Assembly: GCA_025056175.1 (NCBI GenBank)
Contig: JANWWK010000042.1
Span: forward strand, 1-64,000
Direction of reading: 5' to 3'
DNA length: 64,000 nucleotides
Source: Anaerolineales bacterium
Lineage (GTDB): Bacteria > Chloroflexota > Anaerolineae > Anaerolineales > Villigracilaceae
Shown piece after piece: positions 44,456 through 53,012 of the stretch. Position numbers and translations under genes: made by a program. Position 1 is the first letter of the stretch, and each line of letters opens with the position of its first letter. Under the pieces are notes generated by a model. The model had not been told where the DNA came from. It worked only from the letters and a program-made list of their open reading frames with translations, and made no database searches.

Positions 44456-44483
44456 ACAGCCCAGACATCGATGTCTGGGCTGT
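44456..44483. repeat. Perfect 28-bp palindrome
   Basis: Fully symmetric: 44456-44469 is the reverse complement of 44470-44483 (ACAGCCCAGACATC/GATGTCTGGGCTGT), with no loop. It lies beyond the end of the minus-strand transglycosylase. It could be a cruciform, a protein-binding site or a terminator stem lacking a T-tract. Confidence 0.6.
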
Positions 44484-44528
44484 GCGGTTTCTGACGGGTG
44501 GACGGTTCAGGACGGGACGCATCTGCGC

Positions 44529-46946
44529 TCATTCGACGGGGCTGTAGAGCGCGCGGTAGAGGGTATAGGTTTCGTAAATGCCGCGCAGATAATTGCGCGT
44601 TTCCGCGAAGCGGATGACTTCCAGGAACAGGTCGTGGTCTCCGTTGGCAAGCGCCTGCCAGGCAGCGGCGTTGCCCGGACCGCCGTTGTAGGCCGCCAGG
44701 GCGGCGCTCATATCTCCGTTGAGCAGGCGCAGGTTGGCCGCCAGGTAATACGCGCCGAACTGGATGCTGACGCTGGGCTTGTACAGGTCGTTTTCATCGT
44801 AATTGGGCGGCCAGTTGAGTTGTTTGGCAATGCTCGCGCCGGTGGGGGGGATGATTTGCATCAGCCCACGTGCGCCCGCCGAAGAGCGCACAAAGCCCTC
44901 GAACAGGCTTTCCTGCCGCATGACGCTGGTGAGAAAGAGCGGGTTCAGGCCGCTCTGAGATGAAGCCAGTTCTATCAGGTTGCGGTAGTACAACCCATAG
45001 CGCACATGCCGGAAGTACACAGGGGCGTTGTTCAGGCTGTCAGCGTGCCGTTCCAGCCCGGTCAGAGTCAGTACCTGGCGCAGGGCGAAGATGGCCGGGC
45101 GATACGCGCCCAGTTCCAGCAGATAGTTGCCCAGCCGAAACGAATCGGCGGCATTTGCGGCCACCGCCTGACGCACGGCCTCGAACTCGGCCCGCGCCAG
45201 GTCGTACATCCCCATTTGCCAGAGTTCTGTGCCGCGCCGTACACGCGGGTCGTGACCCAGTTGACCGATGCTGCTCAAATCGGTTTCGGCAGGCAGATTG
45301 AATTTGATTTTGAGCCAGGCCTCGGCCTCGCGCCGTTCGGCAGGCAGGTTTATTTCCTTCATTGCCGTTGGGGGCGGGGCAAAGGGGGGGCGGTTTTCCA
45401 GCAGGTCGCGGGCGCGGATGCTGTAATACTCGAATGTATCTATGGCCTGTGCCTGAAGCCAGGCCTGACGTGCATTTTCGGTCTCCCCCACGGCCTGGTA
45501 GGTTTTCCCTACCCACAACAGGGCGCGTGCCCGTTCGGATGGGGTGATGGCAAACTGCAGAGCATTTTGAAAGTTCTGATTGGCGCGGGCGTAATCGCCC
45601 AACCGGTAACGCAGAATGCCTGCCTGAAAGAAGGCTTCGGCGGTGCGGCTATCGGAGGGATAGCGGTTGGGAAGCGATTCCCATAAATCAGCGGAGCGTT
45701 CGAGCAGGTTGCCGCGCTCGTAGATGCGGGCAGCCTCGATAAGATAGGGCAAGGCCGAAGGCGAGGCAGAAACCTGCTGCGCAAAAGTCTCCAGGCTTTC
45801 GGCGGCGGGGGCATGTTGTTTCAGATGAACCCATTGGGTGTAGGCACGTTCGCCCCAGGCAGCTGTCCAGAACTCGTTATCGGGATACTGTTCGATGAGC
45901 TGACTCCACAGGTCGAAAGCAGCCTGGTATTCGCCCAATTCGCGCAGCGCCAGCGCCCGATAGTGCAGGACGCTGCCATCGTGGGATGGATTTTGGGCGA
46001 TGTAACGGTCGAAGGCCGCCAGCGCCAGGCTGTATTGCCGCGCAAAATAATTGACCAGTCCGCGCTGGAACTCGTTGACCGGTTGACCGGCCTCCACCAG
46101 TCCGACCAGTGCGTAATAGGAATCGATATATCGTGGGTAGTTTTGAACCGAATCTTGCCAGCGGTTGTAAGCTTCCTGCGTGCGTCCCATTTGCAGCAAT
46201 GTGCGCCCGGCCAGCAGGTTCAGACGGGCTTTCAGGTAGTCCTGGTTTGTATCGGCAAAAATCTGGTCGTACATTGTCAGGGCGATGTCATATTCGCCGG
46301 CAGCATAGGTGGTGTTGGCAATTTTGATGCGGATGTTGAGGGGGTCGGGTTGTTCGGGGGCAGCCAGCGCGGCCTGATACGCCGAGAGGGCGTTCGGGTA
46401 GTCTGCCAGGTTCAGGAAGGCGTCGCCGCGTTTTTCTTGCACATAGGCATCGAGCAGGCCGGGGCGGGCAGCGAGGTAGTTCTGGTAGGCGGCGGCAGAA
46501 TCGGCAAAGCGTGCGAGATTGAAATACGTTTCTCCCAGCAAAAAGTGCGCTTTGATGGCCTCCTCACTCGATGGGTAGGTTTCGAGGAGTTGACGCAGGG
46601 GCGTGAGCGCAGCAGCGTATTCGCCATCCAGGAACTCGGCGCGCGCCTGCCCCCACAGCGCTTCGCGGCGGACGGCTTCTTCAGGACTGGCTGCCAGCGC
46701 CAGGGCATATTCCTGTCGGGCAGTGGAGTAATTCCCCTCGAAGAGAGCCTGTTCTCCGCTTTGAATGCGCGCCGCTGGCAGCGGGGTGGGCGTGGGCAGG
46801 GGGGTAGGGGTTTGGCTGGGGGTGGGAGAGGGTGTAAATTCTGTCGTTGGTGATGGCGTGGGCGAAGGAGAGGCTGTCACTGCCATCGGCAGGTTGCACG
46901 ACAAAAGCGCAAGTGCAATGCAGGCCAGGAAAATCCACGTTCGCAT
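44529..46946 (-). CDS. Soluble-lytic-transglycosylase-like lipoprotein with TPRs
   Basis: An 805-residue surface lipoprotein. The signal ends in ALALLSC, then a Thr/Pro tether (about 25-65), about 10 TPR-like helical repeats (about 65-630), and a C-terminal SLT domain. The catalytic Glu is E679 in SVMRQESLFEGF. SAGARGLMQIIPPTG and AALAAYNGGPGNAAAW are the family's motifs. It cleaves peptidoglycan glycan strands to give anhydromuropeptides, as in Slt70 with a helical superstructure. Start is ATG 46946; a full promoter ends six bases upstream. Confidence 0.9.
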   Translation of the reverse strand: MRTWIFLACIALALLSCNLPMAVTASPSPTPSPTTEFTPSPTPSQTPTPLPTPTPLPAARIQSGEQALFEGNYSTARQEYALALAASPEEAVRREALWGQARAEFLDGEYAAALTPLRQLLETYPSSEEAIKAHFLLGETYFNLARFADSAAAYQNYLAARPGLLDAYVQEKRGDAFLNLADYPNALSAYQAALAAPEQPDPLNIRIKIANTTYAAGEYDIALTMYDQIFADTNQDYLKARLNLLAGRTLLQMGRTQEAYNRWQDSVQNYPRYIDSYYALVGLVEAGQPVNEFQRGLVNYFARQYSLALAAFDRYIAQNPSHDGSVLHYRALALRELGEYQAAFDLWSQLIEQYPDNEFWTAAWGERAYTQWVHLKQHAPAAESLETFAQQVSASPSALPYLIEAARIYERGNLLERSADLWESLPNRYPSDSRTAEAFFQAGILRYRLGDYARANQNFQNALQFAITPSERARALLWVGKTYQAVGETENARQAWLQAQAIDTFEYYSIRARDLLENRPPFAPPPTAMKEINLPAERREAEAWLKIKFNLPAETDLSSIGQLGHDPRVRRGTELWQMGMYDLARAEFEAVRQAVAANAADSFRLGNYLLELGAYRPAIFALRQVLTLTGLERHADSLNNAPVYFRHVRYGLYYRNLIELASSQSGLNPLFLTSVMRQESLFEGFVRSSAGARGLMQIIPPTGASIAKQLNWPPNYDENDLYKPSVSIQFGAYYLAANLRLLNGDMSAALAAYNGGPGNAAAWQALANGDHDLFLEVIRFAETRNYLRGIYETYTLYRALYSPVE

Positions 46947-46952
46947 TGCGCC

Positions 46953-46981
46953 CTTATACTGCCTTAACAAAGGGGTGTCAA
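46953..46981 (-). promoter_or_regulatory. Promoter of the transglycosylase gene (leaderless)
   Basis: Minus-strand TTGACA (46981-46976), 17-bp spacer, TATAAG (46958-46953), then GGCGCA and the ATG. The best leaderless candidate in the window. Its -35 box is four bases from the divergent mtnA -35 box. Confidence 0.75.
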
Positions 46982-46985
46982 TGTT

Positions 46986-47014
46986 TTGACGAAAGCCCTC
47001 TCCCGTGCTAAAAT
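46986..47014 (+). promoter_or_regulatory. Promoter of the mtnA unit
   Basis: TTGACG at 46986-46991, 17-bp spacer, TAAAAT at 47009-47014; predicted start near 47021. Confidence 0.7.
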
Positions 47015-47029
47015 AAAAGCCTCTACAAC

Positions 47030-47051
47030 AACGCCCTCGCGGGCGTTTTTT
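47030..47051 (+). terminator. Terminator-like hairpin in the mtnA leader
   Basis: Stem AACGCCC/GGGCGTT (47030-47036 with 47041-47047), TCGC loop, six Ts. It begins about nine bases after the predicted transcription start and 27 bases before the ATG, so a transcript from that promoter would meet it at once. May be an attenuator or produce a tiny RNA. Confidence 0.65.
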
Positions 47052-47077
47052 CCTGATAGGACAAAAATTGACGAGAG

Positions 47078-48130
47078 ATGAGAACAGTTTTTTGGGAAAA
47101 TGGCCAGCTGTGGATGATTGACCAGCGTCTCTTGCCAGAGACGTTTACAGTTGTTTCGTATCGGACGCATACCGAAGTTGCTCAGGCCATCCAGGAGATG
47201 GTGGTGCGCGGCGCTCCAGCCATTGGCGCGGCGGCGGCTTTTGGTCTGGCGCTGGCGGCGTTTGAATCGCGCGCGCAAACTGCCGGTGACCTGCTCTCCG
47301 ATTTGCAGGCTGCCGCTGTTACCTTGAAGGCCGCCCGCCCAACGGCGGTGAACCTGGCCTGGGCGGTGGAGCGGGTTTTGCAATCCGCTACCCGCGTTTC
47401 CCCTTCCTCGGCGGATGAACTTCGCGCCTGGGTGCTTTCGGAAGCTCAGAAACTGGCCGATGAAGACGTGGAAGTGAACAAACGCATGGCGACGCATGGC
47501 GCGGAATTGATTGCGGATGGCGATACGATTGTTCATCACTGCAACACCGGTGCGCTGGCAACGGTGGACTGGGGAACGGCGCTGGGCGTGATTCGCATGG
47601 CCTGGGAGCAGGGCAAGCGCATTCACGTTCTGGTCGATGAAACCCGCCCGCGTTTGCAGGGCGCGCGCCTGACGGCCTGGGAGCTGGAGCAGTACGGCAT
47701 TCCCTACGAAATCATCAGCGACAACATGAGCGGCTACTTCATGCGCGCCGGGAAGGTGCAAAAAGTCCTGTTCGGCGCAGATAGAATCACGGCCAACGGC
47801 GATGTTGCCAATAAAATCGGCACGTACATGCTGGCGCTGGCCGCCCACGATAACGGCATCCCGGCCTATTCGGTGGCGCCGACTTCGACCATTGACCTGT
47901 CGCTCGAACACGGTGGATTGATTCCGATTGAGGAGCGCAACCCGGCCGAAGTGCTGGAAATTCAACTGGCCGGCGAGCGCGTCACCCCGCGCAACGCCAA
48001 AGCCCGCAACCCGGCTTTCGACGTCACTCCCAACCGTTTGATTACCGCGATTGTCACTGAGAACGGTATCGCTTATCCGCCGTTCGAGGTCAGCCTGCGG
48101 AAATGCGTGAGGCGTGATTCATCGTTTTGA
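47078..48130 (+). CDS. mtnA: S-methyl-5-thioribose-1-phosphate isomerase
   Basis: A 350-residue isomerase of the methionine salvage pathway: converts 5-methylthioribose 1-phosphate to the ribulose form. Catalytic C155 lies in HHCNTGALAT and D235 in LFGADRIT. IQEMVVRGAPAIGAAAAFG near residue 38 is the family's N-terminal motif. It belongs to the eIF2B-like alpha/beta/delta superfamily, but the Cys and Asp favour MtnA. No other mtn gene is next to it. The following gene is an adenosine-kinase-like PfkB protein. Confidence 0.94.
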   Translation: MRTVFWENGQLWMIDQRLLPETFTVVSYRTHTEVAQAIQEMVVRGAPAIGAAAAFGLALAAFESRAQTAGDLLSDLQAAAVTLKAARPTAVNLAWAVERVLQSATRVSPSSADELRAWVLSEAQKLADEDVEVNKRMATHGAELIADGDTIVHHCNTGALATVDWGTALGVIRMAWEQGKRIHVLVDETRPRLQGARLTAWELEQYGIPYEIISDNMSGYFMRAGKVQKVLFGADRITANGDVANKIGTYMLALAAHDNGIPAYSVAPTSTIDLSLEHGGLIPIEERNPAEVLEIQLAGERVTPRNAKARNPAFDVTPNRLITAIVTENGIAYPPFEVSLRKCVRRDSSF

Positions 48131-48148
48131 CCACGACGACACACCGCC

Positions 48149-48183
48149 CACTGAACACTGATTACTGAACACTGGATACTGCA
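48149..48183. repeat. Heptanucleotide repeat before the PfkB gene
   Basis: Five 7-bp units (CACTGAA, CACTGAT, TACTGAA, CACTGGA, TACTGCA) run to within four bases of the ATG at 48187. Related to the tracts at 34278 and 50589. Confidence 0.75.
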
Positions 48184-48186
48184 AAA

Positions 48187-49146
48187 ATGGACATCCTGCT
48201 CTCCGGTTCCGTTGCTTACGACTACCTGATGACCTTCCCTGGTCATTTTCACGAACAAATCCTGCCTGAACGGTTGAAGAACATCAGCCTGTCATTTCTG
48301 GTGGATAGCATGACCCGTCAGCGCGGCGGGATTGCGCCGAATATTGCTTACACTCTGGCTCTGCTGGGCGAAAAACCCCGCCTGTTCGCCACAGTGGGTG
48401 AAGATTTTGGCGAGTATCGCGCCTGGCTCGAACAACACGGCATTGATACCACCTGGGCAAAGGTGATTCCGGGCAAATTCACGGCTTCCTTCTTCGCTAC
48501 GACGGATAAGGTCAATGCCCAGATTGCCTCTTTCTACCCGGGTGCGATGGCCGATGCCGCCCTCCTTTCGCTGCATGACCTCGACCGCCGCCCCGACCTG
48601 GTGGTCATTTCTCCCACCGCGCCCGATGCCATGCGAAAGCACGCCGCTGAATGCCGGGCCCTGGGCATTCCGTATCTGTTTGACCCCTCGCAGCAGGTGC
48701 TTCGACTTGAAGGCGCGGAACTGGCTGAAGATATGAACGGCGCGCGCTTCCTGTTTTGCAATGATTACGAGTTCGGGTTGATTTCCAAGAAAACCGGCCT
48801 GGCTTTGCAGGATATGCTCAAAATGGTGGAAGTGATTGTCATCACCAAAGGCGCGGAGGGCGCGGTCATCTATGCCGATGGTCAGGAGGTAGTCGTGCCG
48901 GTCGTTCCCGAAGAGCGGATTGTGGACCCAACCGGCGTGGGCGATGCCTTCCGGGGCGGTTTCCTGGCGGCCTACGCACGCGGTTGGGATTGGAGGCTGT
49001 GTGGGCAGGTTGGCTCTCTGGCGGCGGTCTATGTCCTGGAGCAAAACGGCACGCAAAATCATTATTACACACGTCAGCAGTTTGTCGAACGTTTCCGCCG
49101 GAATTACGATGATGGCGGAAAGCTGGACGAATTATTGCGTGATTGA
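48187..49146 (+). CDS. PfkB-family kinase, probable adenosine kinase
   Basis: A 319-residue ribokinase-fold kinase. PfkB signature 2 is VDPTGVGDAFRGGFLAAYARG near residue 246, with the catalytic Asp in GVGD. RGGIAPNIAYTLALLG near residue 47 is the family's N-terminal substrate motif. Its overall look, with SGSVAYDYLMTFPGHF at the start, matches actinobacterial-type adenosine kinases more than sugar kinases. Placed between mtnA and ahcY it would remove adenosine made by SAH hydrolysis. No ribosome-binding site is visible, because the repeat tract reaches the start. Confidence 0.82.
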   Translation: MDILLSGSVAYDYLMTFPGHFHEQILPERLKNISLSFLVDSMTRQRGGIAPNIAYTLALLGEKPRLFATVGEDFGEYRAWLEQHGIDTTWAKVIPGKFTASFFATTDKVNAQIASFYPGAMADAALLSLHDLDRRPDLVVISPTAPDAMRKHAAECRALGIPYLFDPSQQVLRLEGAELAEDMNGARFLFCNDYEFGLISKKTGLALQDMLKMVEVIVITKGAEGAVIYADGQEVVVPVVPEERIVDPTGVGDAFRGGFLAAYARGWDWRLCGQVGSLAAVYVLEQNGTQNHYYTRQQFVERFRRNYDDGGKLDELLRD

Positions 49147-49154
49147 GCAATTTG

Positions 49155-50587
<1,433 letters not shown>

Positions 50588-50588
50588 G

Positions 50589-50644
50589 CCAGTCATCAGT
50601 GAGCAGTAAACAGTAATCAGTAATCAGTGAACAGTTTTCAGAGC
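50589..50644. repeat. Heptanucleotide repeat after ahcY
   Basis: Eight 7-bp units of the type TCAGTRA/ACAGTAA, starting just two bases after the ahcY stop and running into its terminator. Confidence 0.75.
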
Positions 50645-50672
50645 CTCGCGGTGGAGACACGGCGGGGTTTTT
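50644..50672 (+). terminator. Terminator of the ahcY unit
   Basis: Ten-base stem with one mismatch (50644-50653 with 50658-50667), GAGA loop, TTTTT tail. Confidence 0.85.
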
Positions 50673-50714
50673 CTTTCTCCCTCCCAAAAAATTCCGAATT
50701 GTAACTTACCCGCC

Positions 50715-50777
50715 ATCACCCCGCCTCCTCGCCTTCGGCACGCTTCGCAGTCCCGCCGGGAGAGGAGTTGGGGTGAA
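50715..50777. repeat. Palindromic MITE-like intergenic element, copy 2
   Basis: About 63 bp with imperfect terminal inverted repeats (ATCACCCCGCCTCCTC on the left; GAGAGGAGTTGGGGTGAA on the right). The core 50727-50754 matches 35421-35448 at 26 of 28 positions. Confidence 0.7.
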
Positions 50778-50825
50778 GGAGAATTGCGCAATTGCGCGCC
50801 AGCCTGAAATAGATATAAAATATCC

Positions 50826-51064
50826 TCATCACTTTTCGGGTCTGTCTTGCTCCCATCTCCAAACTCTGAACTCTGAAACTCTGCGCTCTGAATCTCTGAT
50901 GGTTTTTTGTTCCCCGCGAAGTGGGTCGAATTTTTTGGGCAGTTTGCGGCGCAAGCCGCTTAAAACTGTAGGGGCCGTTCAAAAGCGTCCGTGTGCTGCG
51001 CGGTGACTCAGTAAGAGGATAAAAGCATCCCGCCGTCAGGGAGTCCCTCCCACGGCGGTTTTTT
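50826..51064 (+). ncRNA. Candidate small RNA of about 240 bases
   Basis: A possible promoter (TTGCGC at 50792-50797, TATAAA at 50814-50819, 16-bp spacer) and a strong terminator at 51030-51064 delimit a transcript with no plausible protein. It includes a GCGGC-GCAA-GCCGC hairpin (50947-50960). It matches no RNA family I know. Confidence 0.35.
51030..51064 (+). terminator. Strong terminator with no gene in front
   Basis: Stem CCGCCGT/ACGGCGG (51030-51036 with 51052-51058), inner GGGA/TCCC pairing, six Ts. Nearest upstream gene already has its own terminator, which supports a separate transcript. Confidence 0.8.
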
Positions 51065-51298
51065 GTTGTACCTTGCGCGCAACGTGCCATCTTTTTACCG
51101 CTTTCGCCAGGCATCAATCCCCGGCGCGGCAGGAATGGTTACTGCCTGCTCTCTCGTTTGGTGTGCAAAAACACACTCATCGGCGATGAGTTTACGCTTG
51201 AAGAGATGCCCTGCTTGTGATACCATCCGGCCCAGTTTTGGCCTTGTGCCGCGCAAACAAGATTCCATCGAAACGACGCCCGCATCCTGCGAGGAACT

Positions 51299-52369
51299 AT
51301 GCCCGAACTTCATGAGCTGGTCGTCAATTTGCACATGCACACCACCTACTCCGATGGAAGCGGTTCCCACCGCGACATTGCTCAGGCCGGCCTGAAAGCC
51401 GGTCTCGATGCCGTCATCGTCACCGACCATAACGTTCTGGTGAGCGGGATGGAAGGCTATCACAAAAACGGCAAACAGCGTCTGCTTCTGCTGGTGGGCG
51501 AAGAAATTCACGACCAGGCGCGTGTGCCGCAGAAGAACCATCTGCTGGTGTTCGATGTCAACCGTGAACTGGCAACGTTTGCCCCCGACCCGCAAAACCT
51601 GATTGATAACGTGCGCCGTGCGGGCGGGTTGTCCTTTCTGGCGCATCCTCACGACTCGGCCTGTTTGAGCATCGGCGAAACCGATATTACCTGGGAAGCG
51701 TGGAACGTGCAGGGTTACACGGGTCTGGAACTGTGGAATGGACTGAGTGAAATCAAAACCCGCAGCAAGAGTGTTTTGCACATTCTGTTCTACGTCTTCT
51801 TTCCGCACTTTTTGCCGTTGCAACCTCCGCTCCCCACCTTGCAAAAGTGGGATGAGCTGCTCAACAACGGCAAACGGGTGGTTGCCATTGGCGGCTCTGA
51901 TGCGCACGCGCTTCAGGTACGCGCCGGGCCGCTGCGGCGAGTGGTCTTTCCCTATGAGTTCCATTTTCAGACGATTAATACCCATCTGCTCACGCCCTCG
52001 TCTCTCACCGGCGAGCTAACCGCAGACAAGAAGATGATATACGAAGCCCTGTCTGCTGGTCACTGTTTCGTGGCCTGTGACCTGCACCATTCTGCGCGCG
52101 GATTCCGCTTTACGGCGCAGGGACGCGAGAAAACCGTCTCCATGGGAGATGAAATCTCTGCCGAAGGCGGCGTCACGCTCAAAATTCGCCTGCCCGAACC
52201 CGCCGATTGCCGCCTGCTCAAAGATGGACGTGTCATCCGCACCTGGAACGATACCGACATCGGTACTCACATCACCACCGAGCCGGGCATTTACCGTGTG
52301 GAGGTCTGGCGGCGGGCGCTTGGCCATTTGCGCGGCTGGATTTTCAGCAACCCGATTTACGTGCGTTGA
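51299..52369 (+). CDS. PHP-domain protein (putative phosphoesterase)
   Basis: A 356-residue protein with an N-terminal PHP metal-site fold: [13 protein letters not shown] (first HxH and Asp), TDHN, GEEIH, LAHPHDS and IGGSDAHA provide the metal ligands in family order. PHP proteins hydrolyse phosphoesters, including 3',5'-nucleotides and histidinol phosphate. Residues about 280-356 form a small beta-rich tail ([20 protein letters not shown]). The start has a CGAGGAACT-type site. No partner is obvious in the neighbourhood. Confidence 0.85.
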   Translation: MPELHELVVNLHMHTTYSDGSGSHRDIAQAGLKAGLDAVIVTDHNVLVSGMEGYHKNGKQRLLLLVGEEIHDQARVPQKNHLLVFDVNRELATFAPDPQNLIDNVRRAGGLSFLAHPHDSACLSIGETDITWEAWNVQGYTGLELWNGLSEIKTRSKSVLHILFYVFFPHFLPLQPPLPTLQKWDELLNNGKRVVAIGGSDAHALQVRAGPLRRVVFPYEFHFQTINTHLLTPSSLTGELTADKKMIYEALSAGHCFVACDLHHSARGFRFTAQGREKTVSMGDEISAEGGVTLKIRLPEPADCRLLKDGRVIRTWNDTDIGTHITTEPGIYRVEVWRRALGHLRGWIFSNPIYVR

Positions 52370-52425
52370 CACGCCTTCTCTCCGGCGATACAATCACCCC
52401 GACATTCTCTCTCCTGGAGGCAACC

Positions 52426-52821
52426 ATGCTCAAAGAGTTTCGTGAGTTCGTCATGCGCGGCAACGTGCTGGACCTGGCAGTCGGTGTTATCATCGGCGGC
52501 GCGTTCGGAAAAATCGTTGGTTCGCTTGTCAACGATATTCTCATGCCGCTCATCGGCCTGGTGTTGGGTGGCATTAACTTTTCCGAACAGGCGCTTCAGG
52601 TGGGCGCGGCATCGCTCAAATGGGGCGCGTTTGTGCAGGCAATTATAGACTTTGTGATTATCGCCTTCGTCATTTTCCTGATTGTCAAGGCGGCTAACAA
52701 CCTGCGGAAGAAAGAACCCGCTCCGGCACCAGCAGAACCCACCACCAAAGAGTGCCCCTTTTGCTATTCCACCGTTCACATCAAAGCCACTCGCTGCCCG
52801 AACTGCACTTCGCAGCTGTGA
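52426..52821 (+). CDS. mscL: MscL mechanosensitive channel with C-terminal zinc ribbon
   Basis: A 131-residue channel. The N-terminal amphipathic helix and first membrane helix are in [20 protein letters not shown], and the second helix is in [20 protein letters not shown]. Residues about 94-131 replace the usual C-terminal helix bundle with a Pro/Ala linker and a zinc-ribbon, CPFC and CPNC ([19 protein letters not shown]). It opens on membrane tension to release solutes. ATG at 52426 has GGAGG upstream. The zinc ribbon is unusual; see finding. Confidence 0.93.
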   Translation: MLKEFREFVMRGNVLDLAVGVIIGGAFGKIVGSLVNDILMPLIGLVLGGINFSEQALQVGAASLKWGAFVQAIIDFVIIAFVIFLIVKAANNLRKKEPAPAPAEPTTKECPFCYSTVHIKATRCPNCTSQL

Positions 52822-52848
52822 GCCTGTTTTGCGCTTCCTGACGCATCT

Positions 52849-52880
52849 ATCGGGAATCGGTTCTTCCGCTTCCCGATTTT
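52849..52880 (+). terminator. Terminator after mscL
   Basis: Eight-base stem ATCGGGAA/TTCCCGAT (52849-52856 with 52870-52877), TTTTG tail. Confidence 0.75.
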
Positions 52881-53012
52881 GTTGTAGTTATTCTTCTGTA
52901 AAAACTCTTCCTCAACACAAACGCGCAAGGCTGCAAGGAACTTTTTCATTAAACCGTTCAACTTTCGTTATGTCCCTGCGCACCGATTGTGGTGACCAGG
53001 CTTTTTTCAGCA

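Larger units (their letters stand above)
50588..51298. other. 711-base gene-free region with repeats and possible small RNA
   Basis: Contains, in order: a heptamer tract (50589-50644), the ahcY terminator (50644-50672), a second MITE-like palindrome (50715-50777), a candidate promoter (50792-50819), CTCTGAA heptamers (about 50862-50900), a GNRA-capped hairpin near 50946-50961 and a strong terminator at 51030. From 51065 to 51298 I see nothing convincing. No credible ORF. Confidence 0.6.

Noticed and set aside
50773-51006. Open frame of 77 codons in the gene-free region.
   Set aside because: Composed of repeat-derived residues with no ribosome-binding site; better explained as non-coding.
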